NCBI GenBank assembly: GCA_932294295.1
Contig: OW028579.1
Span: 9,298,370-9,362,369 of the forward strand
Source of the DNA: Alitta virens
Taxonomy: Eukaryota > Annelida > Polychaeta > Phyllodocida > Nereididae
Direction: 5' to 3'
Length of the DNA: 64,000 nucleotides
The notes beneath the pieces were generated by a model, which ran no database searches, was not told where the DNA came from, and saw only the letters and a program-made list of their open reading frames with translations. Numbering within the stretch: position 1 is the first letter of the stretch; the number at the start of each line of letters is the position of its first letter. The position numbers were made by a program, and so were the translations under genes. This document shows, in pieces, positions 1-8,617 of the stretch.

Positions 1-49
1 CATTGGCTGTGCTAAGTGGACCTAACTTACTACTTCATCGGCGCGGCCT

Positions 50-191
50 GTGAGTCTGGCATCTCACTGCTGAGTGCACTTCCTACATTTTTGTGTACTC
101 TTGATAATTTAACTGTGCCACGTTGTTCCCTGACGCTACTATAGACTATTTCACTTCGGTGTTGCGTTGTTGTCGTTTGTTTTCTTGTCAG
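50..191 (+). other. Splice-site-like pair inside the monomer (cryptic intron candidate)
   Basis: GTGAGT at 50-55 matches a eukaryotic 5' splice-site core. A T-rich tract followed by CAG at 189-191 (TTTTCTTGTCAG) resembles a 3' splice site, with CTGAC at 130-134 as a possible branch site. The pair would define a 142-nt intron and 136-nt exon per monomer on the plus strand. Class B (GAGAGT) lacks the donor and class K lacks CTGAC. No evidence of transcription is available from sequence alone. Confidence 0.2.
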
Positions 192-238
192 CATCCTGGC
201 TCTCTGCAACGGCCTTGACCCCGCTACGCACGAGTGCC

Positions 239-246
239 CCACGTGG
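239..246. promoter_or_regulatory. CCACGTGG palindrome, repeated in almost every monomer
   Basis: This 8-bp palindrome contains CACGTG, the E-box/G-box core bound by bHLH and bZIP proteins in many eukaryotes. It lies in a strongly conserved part of the monomer (about bases 210-250), present even in the diverged K classes. Exceptions include CACATGG at 56674 and CAACGTGG near 5243. Binding in this organism is not shown. Confidence 0.3.
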
Positions 247-276
247 CTATCATAATGCACGCTTCGTCCTCTGCCT

Positions 277-286
277 CTCATTGGCT
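277..286 (-). promoter_or_regulatory. CCAAT pentamer at each monomer joint
   Basis: CTCATTGGCT across each joint reads AGCCAATGAG on the minus strand, a CCAAT-box core. It is conserved in nearly all copies, with an exception at 5282. No TATA box or other promoter element is placed consistently with it, so a promoter role is speculative. Confidence 0.2.
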
Positions 287-556
287 GTGCTAAGTGTACC
301 TAACTTACTACTTCATCGGCGCGGCCTGAGAGTCTGGCATCTCACTGCTAATTGCACTTCCTACATTTTTGTGTACTCTTGATAATTTAACTGTGCCACG
401 TCGTTCCCTGACGCTACTATTGATTATTTCACTTCGGTGTTGCATTGTTGTCGTTTGTTTTCTTGTCAGCATCCTGGCTCTCTGCAACGGCCTTGACCCC
501 GCTACGCACGAGTGCCCCACGTGGCTATCATAATGCACGCTTCATCCTCTGCCTCT
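279..556 (+). repeat. Class B monomer
   Basis: Diagnostic sites: AAGTGTACC near base 20, GGCCTGAGAGTC (the GTGAGT of other classes is changed), CTAATTGC, ATTGATTATTTC, GCATTG and CTTCATCC. It differs from class A at 9 positions by my count (3.2%). It is the commonest class and occurs in both HOR families. A sub-type with GTGGACC starts at 6116 and 8618. Confidence 0.88.
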
Positions 557-834
557 CATTGGCTGTGCTAAGTGGACCTAACTTACTACTTCATCGGCGC
601 GGCCTGTGAGTCTGGCATCTCACTGCTAAGTGCACTTCCTACATGGCTGTGTACTCTTGATAATTTAACTGTGCCACGTCGTTCCCTGACGCTACTTTAG
701 ACTATTTCACTTCGGTGTTGCATTGTTGTCGTTTGTTTTCTTGTCAGCATCCTGGCTCTCTGCAACGGCCTTGACCCCGCTACGCACGAGTGCCCCACGT
801 GGCTATCATAATTCACGCTTCGTCCCCTGCCTCT
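557..834 (+). repeat. Class C monomer
   Basis: Diagnostic sites: CTAAGTGC, CCTACATGGCTG, GCTACTTTAGACTATTTC, and the end CATAATTCACGC then CGTCCCC. It stands between B and D in the five-monomer unit and between L and D in the longer module. Confidence 0.88.
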
Positions 835-1112
835 CATTGGCTGTGCTAAGTGGACCTAACTTACTACATCATCGGCGCGGCCTGTGAGGCTGGCATCTCA
901 CTGCTAATTGCACTTCCTACATTTTTGTGTACTCTTGATAATTTAACTGTGTCACGTCGTTCCCTGACGCTACTATAGAGTATTTCACTTCGGTGTTGCG
1001 TTGTTGTCGTTTGTTTTCTTGTCAGCATCCGGGCTCTCTGCAACGGCCTTGACCCCGCTACACACGAGTGCCCCACGTGGCTATCATAATGCACGCTTCA
1101 TCCTCTGCCACT
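835..1112 (+). repeat. Class D monomer
   Basis: Diagnostic sites: CTACATCATCGG, GTGAGGCTGG, AACTGTGTCACG, ATAGAGTATTTC, TTGCGTTG and CATCCGGGC. This copy has a private CpG transition at 1062. Nearly always followed by class E. A sub-type D' with CTAAAGAG starts at 38642 and 41699. Confidence 0.88.
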
Positions 1113-1390
1113 CATTGGCTGTGCTAAGTTGGCCTAACTTACTACTTCATCGGCGCGGCCTGTGAGTCTGGCATCTCACTGCAAAGTGCACTTCCTACAT
1201 GGCTGTGTACTCTTGATAATTTAACTGTGCCACGTCGTTCCCTGACGCTACTATAGACTATTTCACTTCGGTGTTGCATTGTTGTCGTTTGTTTTCTTGT
1301 CAGCATCCTGGCTCTCTGCAAAGGCCTTGACCCCGCTACGCACGAGTGCCCCACGTGGCTATCATAATGCACGCTTCGTCCTCTGCCTCT
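1113..1390 (+). repeat. Class E monomer
   Basis: Diagnostic sites: AAGTTGGCC near base 20, CTGCAAAGTGC, CCTACATGGCTG, ATAGACTATTTC, GCATTG and CTGCAAAGGCC. Preceded by D and followed by F or I in almost every copy. Confidence 0.88.
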
Positions 1391-1668
1391 CATTGGCTGT
1401 GCTAAGTGTACTCAACTTACTACTTCATCGGCGCGGCCTGTGAGTCTGGCATCTCACTGCTAATTGCACTTCCTACATTTTTGTGTATTCTTGATAATTT
1501 AACTGTGCCACGTCGTTCCCTGACGCTACTATTGACTATTTCACTTCGGTGTTGCATTGTTGTCGTTTGTTTTCTTGTCAGCATCCTGGCTCTCTGCAAC
1601 GGCCTTGACCCCGCTACGCACGAGTGCCCCACGTGGCTATCATAATGCACGCTTCGTCCTCTGCCTCT
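1391..1668 (+). repeat. Class F monomer
   Basis: Diagnostic sites: AAGTGTACTCAAC near base 20, CTAATTGC, GTGTATTCTTG, ATTGACTATTTC and GCATTG. Closes the B-C-D-E-F unit. Confidence 0.87.
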
Positions 1669-1946
1669 CATTGGCTGTGCTAAGTGTACCTAACTTGCTA
1701 CTTCATCGGCGCGGCCTGAGAGTCTGGCATCTCACTGCTAATTGCACTTCCTACATTTTTGTGTACTCTTGATAATTTAACTGTGCCACGTCGTTCCCTG
1801 ACGCTACTATTGATTATTTCACTTCGGTGTTGCATTGTTGTCGTTTGTTTTCTTGTCAGCATCCTGGCTCTCTGCAACGGCCTTGACCCCGCTACGCACG
1901 AGTGCCGCACGTGGCTATCATAATGCACGCTTCATCCTCTGCCTCT

Positions 1947-2224
1947 CATTGGCTGTGCTAAGTGGACCTAACTTACTACATCATCGGCCCGGCCTGTGAG
2001 TCTGGCATCTCACTGCTAATTGCACTTCCTACATTTTTGTGTACTCTTGTTAATTTAACTGTGCCACGTCGTTCCCTGACGCTACTATAGAGTATTTCAC
2101 TTCGGTGTTGCTTTGTTGTCGTTTGTTTTCTTGTCAGCATCCTGGCTCTCTGCAACGGCCTTGACCCCGCTACGCACGAGTGCCCCACGTGGCTATCATA
2201 ATGCACGCTTCATCCTCTGCCACT
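1947..2224 (+). repeat. Class G monomer
   Basis: Diagnostic sites: CTACATCATCGG, CTAATTGC, ATAGAGTATTTC and TTGCTTTG. This copy has two private changes: CGGCCCGGCC and CTTGTTAATTT. Typical copies are at 5005, 15568, 18626 and 31691. Confidence 0.85.
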
Positions 2225-2502
2225 CATTGGCTGTGCTAAGTTGGCCTAACTTACTACTTCATCGGCGCGGCCTGTGAGTCTGGCATCTCACTGCAAAGTG
2301 CACTTCCTACATGGCTGTGTACTCTTGATAATTTAACTGTGCCACGTCGTTCCCTGACGCTACTATAGACTATTTCACTTCGGTGTTGCATTGTTGTCGT
2401 TTGTTTTCTTGTCAGCATCCTGGCTCTCTGCAAAGGCCTTGACCCCGCTACGCACGAGTGCCCCACGTGGCTATCATAATGCACGCTTCGTCCTCTGCCT
2501 CT

Positions 2503-2780
2503 CATTGGCTGTGCTAAGTGTACTCAACTTACTACTTCATCGGCGCGGCCTGTGAGTCTGGCATCTCACTGCTAATTGCACTTCCTACATTTTTGTGTAC
2601 TCTTGATAATTTAACTGTGCCACGTCGTTCCCTGACGCTACTATTGACTATTTCACTTCGGTGTTGCATTGTTGTCGTTTGTTTTCTTGTCAGCATCCTG
2701 GCACTCTGCAATGGCCTTGACCCCGCTACGCACGAGTGCCCCACGTGGCTATCATTATGCACGCTTCATCCTCTGCCTCT
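2503..2780 (+). repeat. Class I monomer (variant of F)
   Basis: Starts like F (GTGTACTCAAC) but has GTGTACTC, CTGGCACTCTGCAATGGCC and ATCATTATGCACG. Other copies start at 16958, 30023, 51150 and 56154. Always follows E and precedes H or the H/K1 fusion. Confidence 0.87.
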
Positions 2781-3058
2781 CATTGGCTGTGCTAAGTGGA
2801 CCTAACTTACTACATCATTGGCGCGGCCTGTGAGTCTGGCATCTCACTGCTAATTGCACTTCCTACATTTTTGTGTACTCTTGATAATTTAACTGTGCCA
2901 CGTCGTTCCCTGACGCTACTATAGAGTATTTCACTTCGGTGTTGCTTTGTTGTCGTTTGTTTTCTTGTCAGCATCCTGGCCCTCTACAGCGGCCTTGACC
3001 CCGCTACGCACGAGTGCCCCACGTGGCTATCATAATGCACGCTTCGTCCTCTGCCTCT
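2781..3058 (+). repeat. Class H monomer
   Basis: Diagnostic sites: CTACATCATTGGCG (a CpG lost), ATAGAGTATTTC, GCTTTG, and CCTGGCCCTCTACAGC late in the unit. A separate H is present only here and at 56432; elsewhere H is fused to K1. Confidence 0.85.
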
Positions 3059-3336
3059 CATTGGCTGTGCTAAGTGTACCTAACTTACTACTTCATCGGC
3101 GCGGCCTGTGAGTCTGGCATCTCACTGCTAATTGCACTTCCTACATTTTTGTGTACTCTTGATAATTTAACTGTGCCACGTCTTTCCAATAGGCTATTAT
3201 AGAGTATTTCACTTCGGTGTTACGTTGTTGTCGTTAGTTTTCTTGTCAGCATGCTGGCCCTCTACAGCGGCCTTGACCCCGCTACGCACGAGTGCCCCAC
3301 GTGGCTATCATAATGCACGCTTCGTCCTCTGCCTCT
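3059..3336 (+). repeat. Class K1 monomer (diverged class)
   Basis: Carries the diverged patch CTTTCCAATAGGCTATTATA in place of the usual bases 124-143, plus GTTACG, GTCGTTAG and CATGCTGGCCCTCTACAGC. The changes fall between about bases 125 and 209; outside that interval it matches the other classes. A second unfused copy starts at 56710. Confidence 0.88.
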
Positions 3337-3614
3337 CATTGGCTGTGCTAAGTGTACCTAACTTAATAATTCATCGGCGCGGCCTGTGAGTCTGGCATCT
3401 CACTGCTAATTGCACTTCCTACATTTTTGTGTACTCTTGATAATTTAACTGTGCCACGTCGTTCCCTGACGCTACTATTGACTATTTCACTTCGGTGTTG
3501 CATTGCTGTCGTTTGTTTTCTTGTCAGCATCCTGGCTCTCTGCAACGGCCTTGACCCCGCTACGCGCGAGTGCCCCACGTGGCTATCATAATGCACGCTT
3601 CGTTCTCTGTCTCT
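3337..3614 (+). repeat. Class J monomer
   Basis: Diagnostic sites: AACTTAATAATTC near base 25, GCATTGCTGTCG, CTACGCGCGAG, and the end CGTTCTCTGTCTCT. Copies start at 3337, 17514, 30579, 43645 and 51706. A sixth is split by the inversion at 57034. J is a good single-copy-per-module marker. Confidence 0.9.
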
Positions 3615-3892
3615 CATTGGCTGTGCTAAGTGGACCTAACTTACTACTTCATCGGCGCGGCCTGTGAGTCTGGCATCTCACTGCTAAGTGCACTTCCTAC
3701 ATGGCTGTGTACTCTTGATAATTTAACTGTGCCACGTCTTTCCAATAGGCTATTATAGAGTATTTCACTTCGGTGTTGCGTTGTTGTCATTAGTTTTCTT
3801 GTCAGCATGCTGGCCCTCTACAGCGGCCTTGACCCCGCTACGTACGAGTGCCCCACGTGGCTATCATAATGCACGCTTCGTCCTCTGCCTCT
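3615..3892 (+). repeat. Class K2 monomer (diverged class)
   Basis: Like K1 in the patch TTTCCAATAGG, but with CTAAGTGC, ACATGGCTG, TTGCGTTG and GTCATTAG. It precedes class A in nearly every copy. This copy has a private GTACGAG change near 3842. Confidence 0.88.
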
Positions 3893-4726
3893 CATTGGCT
3901 GTGCTAAGTGGACCTAACTTACTACTTCATCGGCGCGGCCTGTGAGTCTGGCATCTCACTGCTGAGTGCACTTCCTACATTTTTGTGTACTCTTGATAAT
4001 TTAACTGTGCCACGTTGTTCCCTGACGCTACTATAGACTATTTCACTTCGGTGTTGCGTTGTTGTCGTTTGTTTTCTTGTCAGCATCCTGGCTCTCTGCA
4101 ACGGCCTTGACCCCGCTACGCACGAGTGCCCCACGTGGCTATCATAATGCACGCTTCGTCCTCTGCCTCTCATTGGCTGTGCTAAGTGTACCTAACTTAC
4201 TACTTCATCGGCGCGGCCTGAGAGTCTGGCATCTCACTGCTAATTGCACTTCCTACATTTTTGTGTACTCTTGATAATTTAACTGTGCCACGTCGTTCCC
4301 TGACGCTACTATTGATTATTTCACTTCGGTGTTGCATTGTTGTCGTTTGTTTTCTTGTCAGCATCCTGGCTCTCTGCAACGGCCTTGACCCCGCTACGCA
4401 CGAGTGCCCCACGTGGCTATCATAATGCACGCTTCATCCTCTGCCTCTCATTGGCTGTGCTAAGTGGACCTAACTTACTACTTCATCGGCGCGGCCTGTG
4501 AGTCTGGCATCTCACTGCTAATTGCACTTCCTACATTTTTGTGTACTCTTGATAATTTAACTGTGCCACGTCGTTCCCTGACGCTACTATAGAGTATTTC
4601 ACTTCGGTGTTGCTTTGTTGTCGTTTGTTTTCTTGTCAGCATCCTGGCTCTCTGCAACGGCCTTGACCCCGCTACGCACGAGTGCCCCACGTGGCTATCA
4701 TAATGCACGCTTCATCCTCTGCCTCT

Positions 4727-5004
4727 CATTGGCTGTGCTAAGTGGACCTAACTTACTACTTCATCGGCGCGGCCTGTGAGTCTGGCATCTCACTGCTAAT
4801 TGCACTTCCTACATTTTTGTGTACTCTTGATAATTTAACTGTGCCACGTCGTTCCCTGACGCTACTATTGACTATTTCACTTCGGTGTTGCATTGTTGTC
4901 GTTTGTTTTCTTGTCAGCATCCTGGCTCTCTGCAACGGCCTTGACCCCGCTACGCACGAGTGCCCCACGTGGCTATCATAATGCACGCTTCATCCTCTGC
5001 CTCT
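4727..5004 (+). repeat. Class M monomer
   Basis: GTGGACC start, CTACTTC, CTAATTGC, ATTGACTATTTC, GCATTG and CTTCATCC end. Sits between two G monomers in the seven-monomer unit. Sub-type M' (first at 15290) has CTACATC and usually GTGCCGCACGTGG. Confidence 0.82.
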
Positions 5005-5269
5005 CATTGGCTGTGCTAAGTGGACCTAACTTACTACATCATCGGCGCGGCCTGTGAGTCTGGCATCTCACTGCTAATTGCACTTCCTACATTTTTGTGT
5101 ACTCTTGATAATTTAACTGTGCCACGTCGTTCCCTGACGCTACTATAGAGTATTTCACTTCGGTGTTGCTTTGTTGTCGTTTGTTTTCTTGTCAGCATCC
5201 TGGCTCTCTGCAACGGCCTTGACCCCGCTACGCACGAGTGCCCAACGTGGCTATCATAATGCACGCTTC

Positions 5270-5290
5270 ATCCTCTGCACTCATTGCCTG
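5270..5290 (+). other. 1-bp deletion at a G/L monomer joint
   Basis: CTCTGCACTCATTGCC replaces CTCTGCCACTCATTGG: one C is missing and the CCAAT pentamer is broken by a G to C change. It shifts monomer phase by one for everything downstream. Confidence 0.9.
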
Positions 5291-5559
5291 TGCTAAGTTG
5301 GCCTAACTTACTACTTCATCGGCGCGGCCTGTGAGTCTGGCATCTCACTGCTAAGTGCACTTCCTACATGGCTGTGTACTCTTGATAATTTAACTGTGCC
5401 ACGTCGTTCCCTGACGCTACTATAGACTATTTCACTTCGGTGTTGCTTTGTTGTCGTTTGTTTTCTTGTCAGCATTCTGGCTCTCTGCAACGGCCTTGAC
5501 CCCGCTACGCACGAGTGCCCCACGTGGCTATCATAATGCACGCTTCGTTCTCTGTCTCT
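5282..5559 (+). repeat. Class L monomer
   Basis: AAGTTGGCC start, CTAAGTGC, ACATGGCTG, ATAGACTATTTC, TTGCTTTG, CAGCATTCTGG, and the end CGTTCTCTGTCTCT. This copy begins CATTGC instead of CATTGG, one of few copies to lose the CCAAT pentamer. Confidence 0.85.
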
Positions 5560-6115
5560 CATTGGCTGTGCTAAGTGGACCTAACTTACTACTTCATCGG
5601 CGCGGCCTGTGAGTCTGGCATCTCACTGCTAAGTGCACTTCCTACATGGCTGTGTACTCTTGATAATTTAACTGTGCCACGTCTTTCCAATAGGCTATTA
5701 TAGAGTATTTCACTTCGGTGTTGCGTTGTTGTCATTAGTTTTCTTGTCAGCATGCTGGCCCTCTACAGCGGCCTTGACCCCGCTACGCACGAGTGCCCCA
5801 CGTGGCTATCATAATGCACGCTTCGTCCTCTGCCTCTCATTGGCTGTGCTAAGTGGACCTAACTTACTACTTCATCGGCGCGGCCTGTGAGTCTGGCATC
5901 TCACTGCTGAGTGCACTTCCTACATTTTTGTGTACTCTTGATAATTTAACTGTGCCACGTTGTTCCCTGACGCTACTATAGACTATTTCACTTCGGTGTT
6001 GCGTTGTTGTCGTTTGTTTTCTTGTCAGCATCCTGGCTCTCTGCAACAGCCTTGACCCCGCTACGCACGAGTGCCCCACGTGGCTATCATAATGCACGCT
6101 TCGTCCTCTGCCTCT

Positions 6116-8617
6116 CATTGGCTGTGCTAAGTGGACCTAACTTACTACTTCATCGGCGCGGCCTGAGAGTCTGGCATCTCACTGCTAATTGCACTTCCTA
6201 CATTTTTGTGTACTCTTGATAATTTAACTGTGCCACGTCATTCCCTGACGCTACTATTGATTATTTCACTTCGGTGTTGCATTGTTGTCGTTTGTTTTCT
6301 TGTCAGCATCCTGGCTCTCTGCAACGGCCTTGACCCCGCTACGCACGAGTGCCCCACGTGGCTATCATAATGCACGCTTCATCCTCTGTCTCTCATTGGC
6401 TGTGCTAAGTGTACCTAACTTACTACTTCATCGGCGCGGCCTGAGAGTCTGGCATCTCACTGCTAATTGCACTTCCTACATTTTTGTGTACTCTTGATAA
6501 TTTAACTGTGCCACGTCGTTCCCTGACGCTACTATTGATTATTTCACTTCGGTGTTGCATTGTTGTCGTTTGTTTTCTTGTCAGCATCCTGGCTCTCTGC
6601 AACGGCCTTGACCCCGCTACGCACGAGTGCCCCACGTGGCTATCATAATGCACGCTTCATCCTCTGCCTCTCATTGGCTGTGCTAAGTGGACCTAACTTA
6701 CTACTTCATCGGCGCGGCCTGTGAGTCTGGCATCTCACTGCTAAGTGCACTTCCTACATGGCTGTGTACTCTTGATAATTTAACTGTGCCACGTCGTTCC
6801 CTGACGCTACTTTAGACTATTTCACTTCGGTGTTGCATTGTTGTCGTTTGTTTTCTTGTCAGCATCCTGGCTCTCTGCAACGGCCTTGACTCCGCTACGC
6901 ACGAGTGCCCCACGTGGCTATCATAATTCACGCTTCGTCCCCTGCCTCTCATTGGCTGTGCTAAGTGGACCTAACTTACTACATCATCGGCGCGGCCTGT
7001 GAGGCTGGCATCTCACTGCTAATTGCACTTCCTACATTTTTGTGTACTCTTGATAATTTAACTGTGTCACGTCGTTCCCTGACGCTACTATAGAGTATTT
7101 CACTTCGGTGTTGCGTTGTTGTCGTTTGTTTTCTTGTCAGCATCCGGGCTCTCTGCAACGGCCTTGACCCCGCTACGCACGAGTGCCCCACGTGGCTATC
7201 ATAATGCACGCTTCATCCTCTGCCACTCATTGGCTGTGCTAAGTTGGCCTAACTTACTACTTCATCGGCGCGGCCTGTGAGTCTGGCATCTCACTGCAAA
7301 GTGCACTTCCTACATGGCTGTGTACTCTTGATAATTTAACTGTGCCACGTCGTTCCCTGACGCTACTATAGACTATTTCACTTCGGTGTTGCATTGTTGT
7401 CGTTTGTTTTCTTGTCAGCATCCTGGCTCTCTGCAAAGGCCTTGACCCCGCTACGCACGAGTGCCCCACGTGGCTATCATAATGCACGCTTCGTCCTCTG
7501 CCTCTCATTGGCTGTGCTAAGTGTACTCAACTTACTACTTCATCGGCGCGGCCTGTGAGTCTGGCATCTCACTGCTAATTGCACTTCCTACATTTTTGTG
7601 TACTCTTGATAATTTAACTGTGCCACGTCGTTCCCTGACGCTACTATTGATTATTTCACTTCGGTGTTGCATTGTTGTCGTTTGTTTTCTTGTCAGCATC
7701 CTGGCTCTCTGCAACGGCCTTGACCCCGCTACGCACGAGTGCCCCACGTGGCTATCATAATGCACGCTTCGTTCTCTGTCTCTCATTGGCTGTGCTAAGT
7801 GGACCTAACTTACTACTTCATCGGCGCGGCCTGTGAGTCTGGCATCTCACTGCTAAGTGCACTTCCTACATGGCTGTGTACTCTTGATAATTTAACTGTG
7901 CCACGTCTTTCCAATAGGCTATTATAGAGTATTTCACTTCGGTGTTGCGTTGTTGTCATTAGTTTTCTTGTCAGCATGCTGGCCCTCTACAGCGGCCTTG
8001 ACCCCACTACGCACGAGTGCCCCACGTGGCTATCATAATGCACGCTTCGTCCTCTGCCTCTCATTGGCTGTGCTAAGTGGACCTAACTTACTACTTCATC
8101 GGCGCGGCCTGTGAGTCTGGCATCTCACTGCTGAGTGCACTTCCTACATTTTTGTGTACTCTTGATAATTTAACTGTGCCACGTTGTTCCCTGACGCTAC
8201 TATAGACTATTTCACTTCGGTGTTGCGTTGTTGTCGTTTGTTTTCTTGTCAGCATCCTGGCTCTCTGCAACGGCCTTGACCCCGCTACGCACGAGTGCCC
8301 CACGTGGCTATCATAATGCACGCTTCGTCCTCTGCCTCTCATTGGCTGTGCTAAGTGTACCTAACTTACTACTTCATCGGCGCGGCCTGAGAGTCTGGCA
8401 TCTCACTGCTAATTGCACTTCCTACATTTTTGTGTACTCTTGATAATTTAACTGTGCCACGTCGTTCCCTGATGCTACTATTGACTATTTCACTTCGGTG
8501 TTGCATTGTTGTCGTTTGTTTTCTTGTCAGCATCCTGGCTCTCTGCAACGGCCTTGACCCCGCTACGCACGAGTGCCCCACGTGGCTATCATAATGCACG
8601 CTTCGTCCTCTGCCTCT
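6116..8617 (+). repeat. Nine-monomer tandem duplication, copy 1
   Basis: Order B* B C D E F K2 A B'. Repeats directly in the next 2502 bp. Copy-linking private changes: CCCCACTACG (8006, matched at 10508) and GATGCT (8473, matched at 10975), both at offset 2502 = 9 x 278. The F copy here has ATTGATTATTTC and ends GTTCTCTGTCTCT, so it is an F/B/L-type hybrid shared by both copies. Confidence 0.9.

Larger units (their letters stand above)
1..278 (+). repeat. Class A monomer (reference copy)
   Basis: Reference for the coordinate system. Diagnostic sites: CTGCTGAGTGC at 66-76, CACGTTGTTCC around 120-128, TATAGACTATTTC and TTGCGTTG. Class A usually follows K2 and precedes B. Other copies start at 3893, 5838, 8062, 10564, 18070, 20016, 31135, 33081, 44201, 46702, 52262, 60430 and 62363. 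Confidence 0.9.
1..3892 (+). repeat. Higher-order segment 1: A B C D E F B G E I H K1 J K2
   Basis: Fourteen monomers, 3892 bp exactly. Contains the unfused H and K1 pair (2781 and 3059), the arrangement that recurs only at 56432-56987. Ends with K2, after which the next A begins at 3893. Confidence 0.85.
3893..5837 (+). repeat. Seven-monomer HOR copy 1: A B G M G L K2
   Basis: Starts at 3893, 4171, 4449, 4727, 5005, 5282 and 5560. Length is 1945 because of a 1-bp deletion near 5279. The same class order recurs at 18070, 31135 and 60430, and in contracted form at 44201. Confidence 0.87.

Noticed and set aside
100..115. Bacterial-type promoter (TTGATA with a TATAAT-like box)
   Set aside because: No consistent spacing to a second box, no gene downstream, and the array architecture is eukaryotic.
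219..235. Possible CENP-B box on the minus strand (CTCGTGCGTAGCGGGG)
   Set aside because: Seven of nine core positions fit, but two essential ones do not. By my estimate a 7-of-9 match is expected by chance about once per monomer on two strands, so it carries no weight.
30..281. Recurring 76-84-residue open frames on the minus strand (also 308-538, 864-1094 and most other monomers)
   Set aside because: They are the same stretch of the repeat read in one frame. 278 is not divisible by 3, so no frame continues into the next monomer. Class differences include stops and both silent and replacing changes with no sign of protein constraint, and the frames flip strand with the inverted block.
167..382. 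71-residue plus-strand frame with a hydrophobic, signal-peptide-like start, repeated in many monomers
   Set aside because: The hydrophobic start comes from the T-rich tract of the monomer. It spans a monomer joint, overlaps the minus-strand frames, and depends on class-specific sites (GAGAGTC removes a stop). Nothing supports expression.
1406..1645. 79- and 95-residue plus-strand frames (also 2518-2805, 16973-17260)
   Set aside because: Same repeat in another frame. The 95-residue versions arise only where ATCATTATG removes a stop in class I.
3189..3208. K-class patch as a separate inserted element
   Set aside because: It replaces homologous bases one for one with no length change, so it is divergence or conversion and not an insertion.
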